The translations under genes were made by a program, and so were the position numbers. Below the pieces are notes generated by a model that saw nothing but the letters and a program-made list of their open reading frames with translations, had not been told where the DNA came from and searched no databases. A stretch of 64,000 nucleotides of DNA from Canna indica. Taxonomy: Eukaryota > Streptophyta > Magnoliopsida > Zingiberales > Cannaceae. The stretch lies in contig CP136890.1 in NCBI GenBank assembly GCA_034359265.1, forward strand, positions 80,253,501 through 80,317,500. Reading direction: 5' to 3'. How positions within the stretch are numbered: the first letter of the stretch is position 1; each line of letters begins with the position of its first letter. Shown piece after piece: positions 1 through 11,330 of the stretch.

Positions 1-1165
1 GGAAAAAGACAGCTGAATCTTTAAGCCATAATTACCCTACTGTCAGAATCAAAGGTTGGGTAGACAGCAGGCACACGAAAGGGGCACCCTTTTCTCCCCA
101 CAACCATCGCATTAATCGCAGAAATCGAAGAGTCGCAAGGTGACAAAATCGAAGTACACCAAGATCTCCTACTCCAACAATCCAGCTAAGGAAGGAACAT
201 ATATAGCAGACATTCATATACTGGCCCAAGATCAAAAAGCTCGACATAGACAAAGAGCTTGGCAGACAAGCAGAAGTCGGCACACTGCTAGATCTCGGCA
301 CGAAGTCGTCAGACTCCGACCAAGCTCGGGGGCTTTGGACTAGACTAGCACTTTAGGCCTGGTGGGATCAAGACCCAAAAGCGCTCATACTCATGAACCA
401 GACTCAGATCGAGCCAATTATAACCTAGCCTGGGGGCTCCACCCAGCCATACAGGGACACCCATTTCATTTATTAATTACTAGGGATTCAATAGTAATGA
501 GTCCGACATCTTCGGGATAAACCTCGACCCACTCTAGGCATATACTCGTGAGATTCAATGAGATATCATCACTAGACCCAGTAGAAATGGTCACGATACG
601 AGCACGACATGATAACTGCGGACTGAGCTAGAAAATTTAGCCCGATAAGCTTGTCGAGTCGGCCCGACCCGTAGTTATTGCGGGCCGACGCGGGCAGGCT
701 CTTATCGGGCCGAGCCGACCCGTTAGGCCCGCATGTATTAAAAAATTAAATTGATTTAATATTTTAATTTTGAAACTCTAACTCCCTAATGTATATATTT
801 TGCCTTGAGTGTCATTTTTTTAAATCATTTCATTTGAATGTGTTTAATGTTAAGCCCAACAGTGAATCAATGATGTTGGACTAAGTATAATGAGTATAAA
901 AAAACATAATTTTGTGAAAAAAATATTGCGGGCCGGGCTGAGCCGCCAATTTTCGATCCGCATAGTTAGTGGGTCGGGCCGGCCCATTTTGCCACCCCTA
1001 ATCATCACTCGAGACATCCCTAACCTGCAATGTAAACAGACACGGCGCATACCAGGTATATTCTCGATTTTAATTTTATACCTATCATCTGAAATTTCTT
1101 CTTAGTTGAGCGTCAGAGTGTATTTGTAGGTCTCCCGACTGGAGTAGTGCCGGATCCTTCAGGTC
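1..1165 (+). mobile_element. Degraded Gypsy (Tat-lineage type) LTR fragment
   Basis: This stretch matches, with many differences, the Gypsy LTR at about 38641-39063. Shared blocks in the same order are the 'attagggattcaa..agtaatgagtccg' region (near 476-505 here), the 'agataaac..cgaccca' region, 'ggcgcatacca.gtatattctcgatt' (near 1043-1070) and the 'gagcgt.agagtgt' end (near 1110-1125). Past about 1165 the similarity is lost before any primer-binding site, so only LTR sequence is left. It is interrupted by a hAT-type insertion at 574-1001. No open reading frame here is credible. The left boundary lies at or beyond the window edge. Confidence 0.6.
574..1001. mobile_element. Small non-autonomous hAT-type element with 9-bp TSD
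   Basis: The nine bases ATCATCACT occur at 565-573 and again at 1001-1009, on either side of this 428-bp block. The Gypsy LTR copy at 38.8 kb is continuous across the same point. The right end reads towards CCATTTTGCCACCCCTA, a typical plant hAT terminus, and the left end is a degenerate inverted copy (GTAGAAATGGTCACGA against GTGGCAAAATGGGCCGG). Subterminal DNA is rich in CGGGCCG and GGCCCGACCC motifs, as in hAT elements. An 8-bp TSD (TCATCACT) plus one chance match is the simplest reading. Confidence 0.72.
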
Positions 1166-2035
1166 ACATCTTATTCTTCTCTATAATATTTTTAAAAATT
1201 ATCTTTATTATTCTATTTAAATATAAGTATATATATTAAAAATATATTATAATATTATAATATTAAAAATATTAAATGTAATAGGATATGTTTGAATAGT
1301 AAATGTAAAATATTTCAAAATATATACGATTAAATATACATCATGCTACATAAAAGCAATTATAATATATTATACCATAATAATATTAATTGTTTTTAAA
1401 ATATCATTATTTTAATATTATGGTACATAATATTAAATTTATTTAACTTTTTTAACAGTTATTTTTAAAAATATTTACTATTAAATATTTTTCAATAGTA
1501 AACATATTATTATTAATATCATAAATATTATGTAAACATACTTTTAATATTATGGGTATTTATATCTTTAATATTTCTTAATATATTGATAAAATATTAA
1601 TGCAACTTATTTATTTTCGCTAAATTTTTTATACTTAATTTTGAAGTATATCCTTATTTATGATTTTGCTTATTAATAGTAACAACAATCAATTATATAA
1701 TTAACAACTACATGGTAATCAACTAACAATTAGATTTAGCTATCAACTCGAACAACTTTGCCAAACAGGACATAGTCCATCAAAAGTATTATAGATGCAT
1801 TAGAAAATCCCACAAATTCTTTTTCCGGTCGAAATTATGTAACAGTAGGGTAAGAAATGATATGGTCCTTAAAAATTCATAGTGGTGTGTTTTTGAAGAG
1901 GATGCGTGAGTTTGTTTTAGTTAAAGAAAAGCTATATAAAATATGCACGTTTCGAGTAAAAAAGGATCCTCAATTCGTGTTAATACCTAACAATCATTAT
2001 AATATTAACATAGTATTCCCAGTATTTGACTAAGG
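1166..2035. other. AT-rich intergenic DNA
   Basis: This is very AT-rich, with many short TATATTA/AATATTA runs between 1200 and 1620. I see no coding sequence, terminal repeats or clear family resemblance. Confidence 0.5.
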
Positions 2036-2365
2036 TAGCGTTTGATTCAAAAAAAAATAGATGTAAAATAAAATAATATTCTCATAATTTCATCTCTTCT
2101 TTGTTTGATCCGAAATAGATGAGGCCCTCGAAATAAATGAGGTATAATATTTCTTATGTATATGAAATATTATTCCCAACTTTGATGGCTAACTATTTAG
2201 ATAAAATTATCAATAAAAAATGTCAAATTGCATTCCAGCATAAAACAAGATGGATCCAAAGGAGAATCATGTAGGGCCACAAAGTAGCTAACTGGAATTT
2301 CTTCGTATAGATTTCAACTAATCATACAAATTGTAATGTCAAGAATACATTTGAAAATTCTCATG
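2036..2365. repeat. MITE-like AT-rich block
   Basis: It opens with GTAGCGTTTGATTC and holds a second, related TTGTTTGATCCGAAATAGATGAGG motif near 2101. Such GTTTG-type ends are common in plant MITEs. I could not define the other end or a target duplication, so this is only a resemblance. Confidence 0.25.
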
Positions 2366-4165
2366 ATATATTTGCTTCGTTGGATAAGATAAAAAATAAT
2401 TGATTAGTAAATGAGAGAAGATTGAATATGAATCTATCAAATTTGGTATACATTGTTAGTGAAATGACCTATACTATAGGGGTGAATAGTATGTTTACTA
2501 ATTTTTTTATTTAAATTCGATTTTAATCGTTTCTTTGATTACTTAGGCAAATTACAAATTGAGTAGCAAACAGAAGCAAAGTAAATACGATAATAAAGTA
2601 AACACAAGTAGAAGCAATGCAAACACAACGATTTATAGTGGTTCGGCTCCAATGCCTACCCACTACATAAGCACCCCGCTTAAAATTTTCAAACTAAACT
2701 TTACTAGATTAATTATTTCCTTTACAATCAGGATATTTTTATCGGAGAGTCTCCGCTCTCACACCGAAGACACTTCCACACCCGGAAGACTCTGTCTTCC
2801 TACCGAGAGCACTCTCCCACCTCAAACCTAAAGGACAACAATATTAATCCTAGTAAACTAAGTTTACATCGGTGGCTTTAAACCTCAAACACCAAGGATA
2901 CCACCCAATTTCAAGATATAACAACCTAGGTCTTCATAAGCTCAAATACAATGAAATAAACAAAAAAATACACAACTTAATGGAGCAAAAAATCAAACAA
3001 CAAATACTTAACTCTAAACAATGAATCCTGGCTCCTCTTGATGCCTTAGTGATGAATCAAATCAATCTTGAAGGTAAACTCAAGAAAGACAAGTTGGAAA
3101 ACTAGGGTTTCTCTAAGTAATGGCTCAATGAAAGCTTGAGAATGATCAAAGATAACTCAATGGAGTTTAGGAGTGATCAAAAGTATCAAAGGAAGGCCGG
3201 GACTTCAGTATATATAGAGTCATGAAGTGTGCTCGGGTGAAACATTGCTCAACGGCTCAAAATAGAGTCGTCTTCGGCCGCTGGTCATAGGTCCGGTCGA
3301 TCGATCAATCGAAATGTCTTCACCTTCTACCGGTCGACTAGTCGGTCGACCAAATCTGGGCAGGGTTGATTTTTTGTGTATTTTTCTGTTCATTTGTTCA
3401 TTTTGGGTTCCATCTTCGCTAAGTCTACTTATATAATATTTCTTAACTTTAAGTTAATAACTTAGGATTATCCTCTATTTGGATTCAATAAAAATATCTA
3501 AAAAAACAAAATCCTTAAGAATCAAAATCTAACTTTTGGGGTATAGTACAAATTTCCGAAAACCAAAAATTTTCTAATCTCCCGGGTCAAATATGGGTAG
3601 GCTAAAGGTTTTCAAAAAATTCTTAAAAATATCTCATTATCTAATTTTTACCCGATGAACAATTACCGATACTTTTAGTGCCAAGAAAATATCTAGGTCA
3701 TATAGCCCTCCAAGGAGCTCCCTAAGCTTAGTGAATTTCAGGTCCTTTTTTAATTTTTCAGGTTTTCATATTTTGGGATTCGGGTTTAGTTTTTGGGTTT
3801 CTTTGCATCATCATGATGATTTACAACACATTCTAGACACTCTAAATCTAAACTCTAACTTCTCGAAGAATCCCGAGCGTCGACGAGCATCCTTGCCGAT
3901 TTCTCCGATTTTTCTGATCGGGGACGTCGTGTGCTAACCAATATGGAACCTGAAAATAACTATCCATGAAATCATTAGTTCCATGTTTGTTATCATCAAA
4001 ACCGAGATTAAGACCAAAGTAAAAAACCTTAGGCCAACATAAATCAGATATCATATTAATTTTATATAATTCTAATTATATTTTTCTCTAATCAATGAAC
4101 TAAACAAATAATAGATTCAAATTCATATTTTATCATATCCCCTTTAATCCTATGAAACAAATAAG
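2366..4165. repeat. MITE copy 1, split by a solo LTR
   Basis: The two flanks (about 2366-2453 and 4040-4165) join into a sequence that is present uninterrupted at about 15358-15575. Both copies have inward-facing ends related to TTTGTTTCATAGGATTA (left: TTTGCTTCGTTGGATAAG; right, reversed: TTTGTTTCATAGGATTAAAG). The copy at 15.4 kb acts as a paralogous empty site for the LTR at 2454-4039. Family is unassigned; ends of this kind are seen in Harbinger-type MITEs. Confidence 0.5.
2454..4039 (-). mobile_element. Solo LTR of the gag-only retrotransposon family
   Basis: Read on the minus strand it starts TGTTGGCC and ends ACTAACA, and it carries the family hallmarks. These are the block TTATAGTGGTTCGGC (near 2634), the hairpin TAAGC-ACCCC-GCTTA (near 2669), CTTCCACACCCGGAAG (near 2773), a short GGTCGAC palindrome cluster (3294-3352), and the near-terminal GTTTGTTATCATCAAAACC block (near 3983). 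No internal sequence flanks it. The bases next to it, TACAT (2449-2453) and TAAAT (4040-4044), fit a 5-bp TSD with one mutation. A solo LTR forms by recombination between the two LTRs of a full element. Confidence 0.8.
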
Positions 4166-4242
4166 CACTTAATGTCTTAGAATATGGGAAATAGAAAATG
4201 GTACAAGCGATAGCTATGATAATTAGCCATAGCACTCATGAG

Positions 4243-7200
4243 TAGAGGTGGCAACGGGCCGTGCCCGGGCCGGGCCGAGCACGGCCCGAATGTGTGGTAG
4301 CCAAGCCCAGCCCGGGCCCGAGCCTGCCCAGCCGGGCTCGGGCCGGCCCGAAAATTAATTATTTAATTTTTAAAGTTTTAAAATTTAATTTTAAAAATTA
4401 ATGGTTACGGGTGAGTTTTGAACTTGGACTTCTAATTTTATTTGAGATAACTTAATCATTGTACTAAACTTTATTATATATTTTTTAACACATTTTTTAT
4501 ATATAACATTGTAACGCAGCACAAATTAATTAAGAGATTTTTTAAAAATCATATTATAATTAAATTTTTATTTATCTTTAATACAAAAATATTCATCCAA
4601 TGATAAAATAATTTTTTTAATATTATAATAGACCGCACCTTAAAAGGTTGCCTACATACTTTCTATAGCTAAACTTGTACTCCCCAATGATTAACTATAG
4701 AAGGATCAGGTCTACGTAGTTCTTTTTACATTTTTAATCACCCGTAGTCCCGGTGATTTAACTTGTACTTGGACTAGCAGCACCAGCTTCGCTTGTTTGA
4801 GCTTCCTCCTCTCCCGATGATGAAGTGTCGTGTCCTCCCTTATCTTGTAATCTATCTTCAGCATCTAACCAGTCTTTTAAGCAAATGCACATTTCAACCG
4901 TTTCTTCACTCATCCGGCTCCTTTTTTCGTCGAGAATTCTATTTTCTGCACTAAAATAAGACTTGGAAGCTACTGTAGACACAGGAACAGTTAGTATATC
5001 ACGTGCCATGATGGAAATAATAGGATACGTATTTTCTTGTTTTTTCCACCATGCTAAAATTTCATTATCATCTATTTCTTCAGAATGATTATGATCTAGA
5101 AAAAAAAGTAATTCATTAAAATTAGTAGATTTAGTTTTTTTTATTCTACGATCAAGTTGAGAATTAATACTATTCCCACTATCATCTCTTAATCTAGAAG
5201 AAGAAGATGTTGTCTTATTTGTAATTGTATCACCAAATTTTGAAGCGTAAAATACAAACATAGAATTCAATAAATTCAAAATTTTAATTTTTTTTTCTTC
5301 AACATTATCTAATTCCATATTGTTATAATAATCATCTAACAACATATTTAAACCATCAATTTTCATTCTAGGATCTAAACATATTGCTAAACAAAATAAA
5401 GTAGGTATATCTGACCAATACTTTTTAAATTTAGATTCCATTAAAGAAATAATTTGTGCAAATAAATGATGATATCTATACGAAGAAAATACTTCACTAA
5501 TACGAACTATATGTGAAAGAGTTAAATTACATGTAGAATAATAAACACCGAAAAGTTGTTCGGTAGCTTTATTAAAAAGTTCTAAAATTTGAGTAATATG
5601 CCCAGCAACTAACCAATCATTATTATTAATTGGATCACCAGACATATTTTGATTGTAAAATATTGTAAGGATATTGTAAGGATATTGTAAGGATATCTTG
5701 ATATCTTATAGTAGACATAAGCATATGATATGTTGAATTTCATCTAGTAATAACATCTCTATTAAATTTTTTAAATGGTTTATTAAAAGATTGACATAAT
5801 TTTTTAAATTCTTGTGTTCTTGCTTTTAAAGAACGTATATATCTAATAACATCTCTTATTTTTTCTACATGTATATTTACTTGTTTTAAACCATCTTGTA
5901 CACATAAATTAAGAACATGACAAATACAACGAACATGAAATAATTCACCTTCTAATACTGATTTAAATAATTGTATAAGGGGAGGGATAACAGCATCATT
6001 ATTATTAGCATTATCAAAACTAATCGAAATTTTTTTATCATTTATATTATAGAAAGATGTTACAAATCTAATAGTAAAAAAAATGGCAACAGAAGTGTGT
6101 GGATATTCAAAAACTTTAAAACTAATTATTCTTTTTTGCAAAATAAAATTTTCATCAATCCAATGTGCAGTAACACAAATGTAAGAATTAGTAGTACGTC
6201 GACTAAACCAAACATCAGATGTTAAAGAAATTTTTGATTTATTATTTTGAAAACTAGCTAGTCATTATATTTTCTCTCTATATAAAAAATAATTTTAAAG
6301 CATCACTTTTCATTGTATTTCGAGTATTTTTTTTATATTTTGATTGTAAACTATTTTGAATCCAACTAAAAAATCTTGGTTGATCAACAAAACTAAAAGG
6401 AGATTCACTTTGAACAATTAATTTTGCAAGTTCTTGACGTTGAAAATCATGATCATACGAAAAAGCTGTTAAACCAGAAAAAGATAAATTAAGAATTTAT
6501 TGAGCTTGTGTAACCTTAGTGTCATGACCCTTTGCATGACGTAATAAATGACCAGTTCCTCCGGTTGTTGAAGCCGAAAGAATTTTTTGACATTTTTTGC
6601 ACCAGACTTTTGTTATAGTGCCATCAGGTTCAATAATTTTCTCAAAATATTCTCAAACCATACTTTTTTTTTCTACCTGATGAACATAAATTAATAGATG
6701 AACTTATCTCTATGTTTTGATTTTGTTGAGTGGTAGGAGTGGTAGGAGTAGCAGTAGACATTTCTTCTAACATAATTGATCCAGTTTGTGGAGTATAACC
6801 TGAAAAATCTTCATCCGTCATTAGTAAAAATTAAAAATATAAAAAGTATAAATATTATACTAATCAATGAAATAATTTGAAGAGATTAAAAAAAATTAAC
6901 AACAATCTTGAATCCTTGACTTCTTGATGAGCTTAAAATATTGTTGATTGTTGAGAGTAAGAGAGTTGAGAGTTGAGAGTTGAGATTTGATGATTGAAAG
7001 AAAGAGTTGAAGATGAAGATAAAAGAAATGAAGAAGGAGATAGGGTATTTATAAAAAAATTTATATATATATAAAATATTCGTCGGCCCGAGCCAAGTCT
7101 GGCTCAGGCCGACCTACGTCTGGCGCGCGCTGGGCCTCCCGTGCTCGCCCAGAGCACGGGCACGCGGGCCGTGGTCGACCCGCATGCCGTGCCGAGCACG

Positions 7201-7335
7201 ATCCGACTGCAGGCTGTGCCTAGCACGACCCGCCTGCCTAGAAGGCGATCTCGGCCCGTCTTCTGGGCACAGCCGTGCCGGGCCAAGCTCGGCCCAAAAT
7301 TTTTAGGGCTAGGCCCGTGCCGCGTGTACATGTGG
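4243..7335 (-). mobile_element. Decayed autonomous hAT transposon
   Basis: The left tip TAGAGGTGGCAACGGGCC at 4243 is a standard plant hAT terminus and is followed by dense GCCCGGGCC/CGGGCCG subterminal motifs. A minus-strand transposase gene fills the middle (4758-6821). The right side, 7080-7325, is again rich in GGCCCGTGCC-type motifs and ends with a degenerate terminus (GGCCCGTGCCGCGTG...). The bases before the left tip are CTCATGAG (4235-4242). I could not find a matching 8-bp copy at the right, so the right limit is approximate by some tens of bases. Confidence 0.75.
4758..6821 (-). pseudogene. hAT transposase pseudogene (BED finger to dimerization domain)
   Basis: The product would be a DDE-type hAT transposase. 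From the ATG at 6821 the order is: an N-terminal low-complexity leader; a BED zinc finger around 6530-6615 (WCKKCQK with a later GHLLRHAKGH); the first acidic motif SLTSDVW around 6205-6230; the second acidic motif SFDNANNND around 5985-6020; HVRCICHVLNL near 5920; then NSTYHMLMSTIRYQ near 5725; and the C-terminal hAT dimerization region (SKSYFSAENRILDEKRS) ending at 4758. Breaks visible are a frameshift near 6655, a stop near 6497, stops and shifts around 6260, a TGG-to-TGA change in the conserved RWNSTY motif near 5750, and an 11-bp repeat expansion (AAGGATATTGT) at about 5660-5695 that shifts the frame. It cannot make an active enzyme. Confidence 0.87.
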
Positions 7336-8180
7336 ATGACAAAGAAGATTACTTTCGGGACGAGTCACATGCAATCACCAGTATCGCATTGTACATGTTA
7401 TCCTTCTATGGCTAATAGTGCATGCACAGGATGCAACAACTTTTGTTCCGGACTCCAATTTTTTTAGCAAAATCAAAAAAATTTAGACAAATTTGTTTAT
7501 GAAAATCTTTGTTACTGAACATTGGCTATAGAAAGTTTTGAAAAACCAAGCAGAATTTAGAAGCTAAGGTATATGTGTTATGCCTCCCACGTGGAAATCT
7601 TTAAGCAATTTATTTTCTAAGACATGCTAGCAGTACTAACTGAATTTCATGTTTCATAATGATATTTCTGACTTTCTAATATGTGCCAATTAATGGTGCA
7701 CAAGACAATCAGATGATTAAAAATATTCTACTGCCATATCAATCCAATTAAATATTTTTTTCCCTATATTTGACACAATTGGCATATCCCAATCATAACC
7801 TAGCATTATCTTATAAAGGTACATAAATGTAGACAAATTTTTCATTGTGCAGAAAACTTGCGTCAGTTTATCATGCTTAAAAGGACAAATGATTTATCAA
7901 ACAGAGTAAGCATAAGACAAATGCTACACAGTAAGCATGAACCAACGAAGTTACAGAACTATCTAGGTAAACCAGCAAGACCTGAGTATAATGTAGAAAA
8001 ATATATGGGAGCTACCACTACCTCGCATGCTTTAAAGTGTAATTAATGTTAATATATTTACCTTTGAAAAGGTTTAAGTCCTATTGAGAAGTAAGGAAAG
8101 CAAACATGTGATGGAGAAAGCATAGCTACTGATAGTGTTTGTTAAAGCTGATAATCAGTTGAGTTGAGGTGATGATGGTT
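7336..8180. other. Intergenic, nothing recognised
   Basis: Moderately AT-rich. It lies between the hAT element and the TSD of the Copia element. Short open frames exist but show no domain or codon signal. Confidence 0.4.
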
Positions 8181-8185
8181 GATTA

Positions 8186-8641
8186 TGTTGGACGTGGCAT
8201 TATAAATGTATGGTCCACGTCATTATTTGATGTGGATCACATATGTTCACGTGTTTATTCTTATGTGATTCATATATTTTATGTTTTATCATTTTACTCA
8301 TGTCTATCTCAAATCCGGTTCAAGTCTATCTTTCCACCTTTGATGACAAAATGCGTATATAAATAGGTCGGGATACTCATAGGTCCCCATACTCATTCCT
8401 ATCTTTCTACACCATCTATTGAGGGTTCTGAAGAGAGTACTGGAAGACCTATTGAGGAAGGTAGACAAGAGTAAAGAAAGGGAACCGGAGCAGCGCATCA
8501 ACACGGTATCAATGGCAGGATCGAGGTTAGTGTCGATTATACGCTTCTGTAATCGTACATGTTTATAGACTATGCATGCTCTATTTATGATTTCATTACG
8601 TCATCAGTTAGATCATGCTGTGTTTCTATAAAATTCTAACA
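8186..8641 (+). repeat. 5' LTR of the Copia element
   Basis: 456 bp, TGTTGGACGTGG...AATTCTAACA. It ends directly before the primer-binding site. It contains a TATA-like TATATAAATAGG at about 8355. Compared with the 3' LTR it has an extra stretch of about 27 bp near 8217-8245 (CGTCATTATTTGATGTGGATC region), bounded by similar CCAC/TCAC motifs. Confidence 0.92.
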
Positions 8642-8643
8642 TG

Positions 8644-8655
8644 TGGTATCAGAGC
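8644..8655 (+). other. Primer-binding site, initiator tRNA-Met type
   Basis: TGGTATCAGAGC begins three bases after the 5' LTR. This is the common plant Copia primer-binding site, complementary to the 3' end of the initiator methionine tRNA that primes minus-strand cDNA. Confidence 0.92.
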
Positions 8656-11330
8656 AATTTTTTCTCCGCCTTGATTGTGTTGTCATTTTTCTGGATTTTG
8701 TTTCCGTGCTTTCGTGTCTCTTATCCGCATTCATCCGCATGTTTTCTCTTTTCATCCACGTATGTGGCCTTCTGTACTTCATCCTTCCTGTCATTGCCGA
8801 CATGCGGCTTGTCGACGTGATGGTGGATTGGTGCAGACGGGTATGAATTGTCAGCATGAGGTTAGCCGACATAAGGAAAGATGCGGCTGAATTATTTTGG
8901 CCGATGGAGGAAAGAAATAGTGTCGCAAGTCACTGAAATGCTGCATGTAACACCACTAAGTATGAACTTTCCACATCAAATTATTCTTCTTGTCCCTGTC
9001 CGACGTCGGCGTATTCATCGCTGGCGCATGAAGATGGACGGTGTTGAGTGATGAGAGTGGGAGACCAAGTGTGGTGGCTAGACAGTGGCGTGACGGCTGC
9101 AGCATCCCCGTCGCCATGCGGCATGTAGGTGCTGTTGATGCGTGGCAAGCATCCTTTTCAGCTGGCCGTTGCGCAGCTACAACCTCTTCGTCGTAGCTCG
9201 ACGTCGGTGCAATCGTTTTTGGCGTTTCAGGATCAACAACGATTGAAGAGGGTCGAACTGCATACAGAAGATTGTGCTCTTCTCGGCCCACCCGAAGTCT
9301 CTCAGGCTTCGTCTCGATCTTATTACTCGCCGCCTGACGCCGACATACTGGTCGTCGGCGTTTTAAAAGGCCGGCGTGCTCGACGACGTCAGCACATGAG
9401 AAGGCAGCGGTGGCTACATGCCACAGTTCACTTCTTGCCTCGTGCTGCTCTCTTCGTCGTCGGCGTCTCTTGATGGCAGGCGGCAGAAGAGGATCAGCCG
9501 ACATCCTCAAGCGACGAGGAGGAGATGTAAGAAGAGAGATCAGCGTTCGTGCATGAGGAGATGCAGGGGCGGCGACTACTGCATGAGTTAGGGTTTTCAT
9601 GAGGGAGAGGAGAACGTGGGTTTACGTGAGAGAGAAGAAGATTTGATAGTGGGTTTAAGTCAATTGGATTTGGATCCAATATAATGGATCATTGACCCAT
9701 TAAGACACCCACCTTTTAATTGTTTTAAGTTAATCGGATCTGCATTATGTTTTTTTAAAATCTGGATCCATTGCTTTTCAAACCCGATCCGCAACTTCAG
9801 TGATTTTGGTTCGGTTCAAATAATTTGGGTTCATTTCAAAATTTCGGTTCAATTGAAAATGGTTCAACTCAAATTTAATGTAGAGTTGGTCCGGTTCAAA
9901 TCAATTGAACCCGGTCCAATTCCTTTATTTTGGATTGATTTCAATTTATGGTTTGGTTTATATTTGGTTTAAATAAATCTTCTGGTCATGTTCAAATAAA
10001 TTGAAATCAGGTCCAATTTGATTTAATTTTGGTTCATTTGAAATTTCTCATTGGTTTAAAGTTGGTTCAATGTTGGTTGGGTCAACTTAAATTTAATTTG
10101 GGTTTTAAATTTGATTTCTTTTGAAATTGCATAAACTAACCCAATCTAAAATTTCATGAACTAGAAGGAGTAATATTTCTATGATTGAAACCAATCAGCA
10201 GTAAATTATTTTTTATATTATGTTAAATAATGTTACATGAATATAATTATTTATTGTTTCATTTGTTGCATTGATAAATTATGATATTGCATCTATTTGA
10301 CATATAGTGCTTGTTACATTAATTAACTATGTTATGTTGTAGTTAATTATAATGCATATTATAATGGCATGTTGTATCATATAATTATCTATGCAACATT
10401 ATGATGTCATGTGATCCATAGAATTTGACTAATTGAGGAGTAGCCACAACATCCTTAGTTATGTTAAATTATACATTAGGTAATTGGTCACATAATTTTA
10501 ACTAATTAAGGAGTAGCCACAGCATCTTTAGTTATGTTAAAATTATATAATTGGCAATTTTTTAGGTCACATATAAATATATATGACATCAAATTGTAAT
10601 TAGCTATTTGGAGTATGATAAATCTCATCCCACAAGAATTTTTGTCATACTTATATAGTTAATTAATCTGAAATAATATATTATTTTTCCTAATTAGCCC
10701 ATAGGTATTAGGAAAAGGTATATAGTTTGTTAGTTTCACATAAAGTCTAACATGAGTCCTAAATAAAAGCTTAACCCACAGACAATTTTTATTGTATTGA
10801 CCTATGTTATTTTTATTTCTTGTTTACATTGGTAAAACTAGAATTTTATATGCATCTATTTAGATTATGAGCATTAAAATATGGTTTAAATATGCAATCA
10901 TTTAAATTTTTAACTACTCTGACTTTAAGAATGTTTTCCCGAACTAACTAGGGACAATTATAGAATCTAAAGGGAAAAAATTCTCTTTCATTTAGGGTGC
11001 ATGAACATATATTACACTATAAGAAAAGATGAATCATCTACTTCTATAGATATTAGCACTACGGCTGAGGTCGTGCTTTATGAACAATAAGAGCAATCCC
11101 ATCACCTCAGTGTGATGTACATAAAAAATCGTACATTCTTACTAATATTCGTGGTTCTATTTGAGAGTGTAATATTTAAGAAATCTACTGAAAGCTATAA
11201 ATGAATAGTTTTGAATCTTCATATAAGGTCCTTGCCAGCACCTTAAGTACTAAACGATCATCATTAAGACTCACTAGGATTAGAGGTGTGCATGGGCACA
11301 TCATGTAGATGAGGAATATAACAACCCAAC
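8656..11330 (+). other. Unusually long Copia leader region
   Basis: About 2.7 kb separate the primer-binding site from the first gag-like codons. The region is segmented. About 8990-9480 is GC-rich with repeated GACGTCGGCGT/GTCGTCGGCG motifs. About 9780-10120 is rich in GGTTCAA/GGTCCAATT repeats. After 10140 it is AT-rich, with a two-unit direct repeat of about 73 bp (10425-10497 and 10498-10577, containing GGAGTAGCCACA). Several open frames on both strands in the GC-rich part look like composition effects. Most of gag seems to be missing or unrecognisable. Confidence 0.6.

Noticed and set aside
8956..9600. A 214-codon minus-strand ORF rich in Arg, Ala and His
   Set aside because: It lies antisense inside the Copia leader in a GC-rich block where both strands are open. 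No domain is recognisable. Composition explains it.
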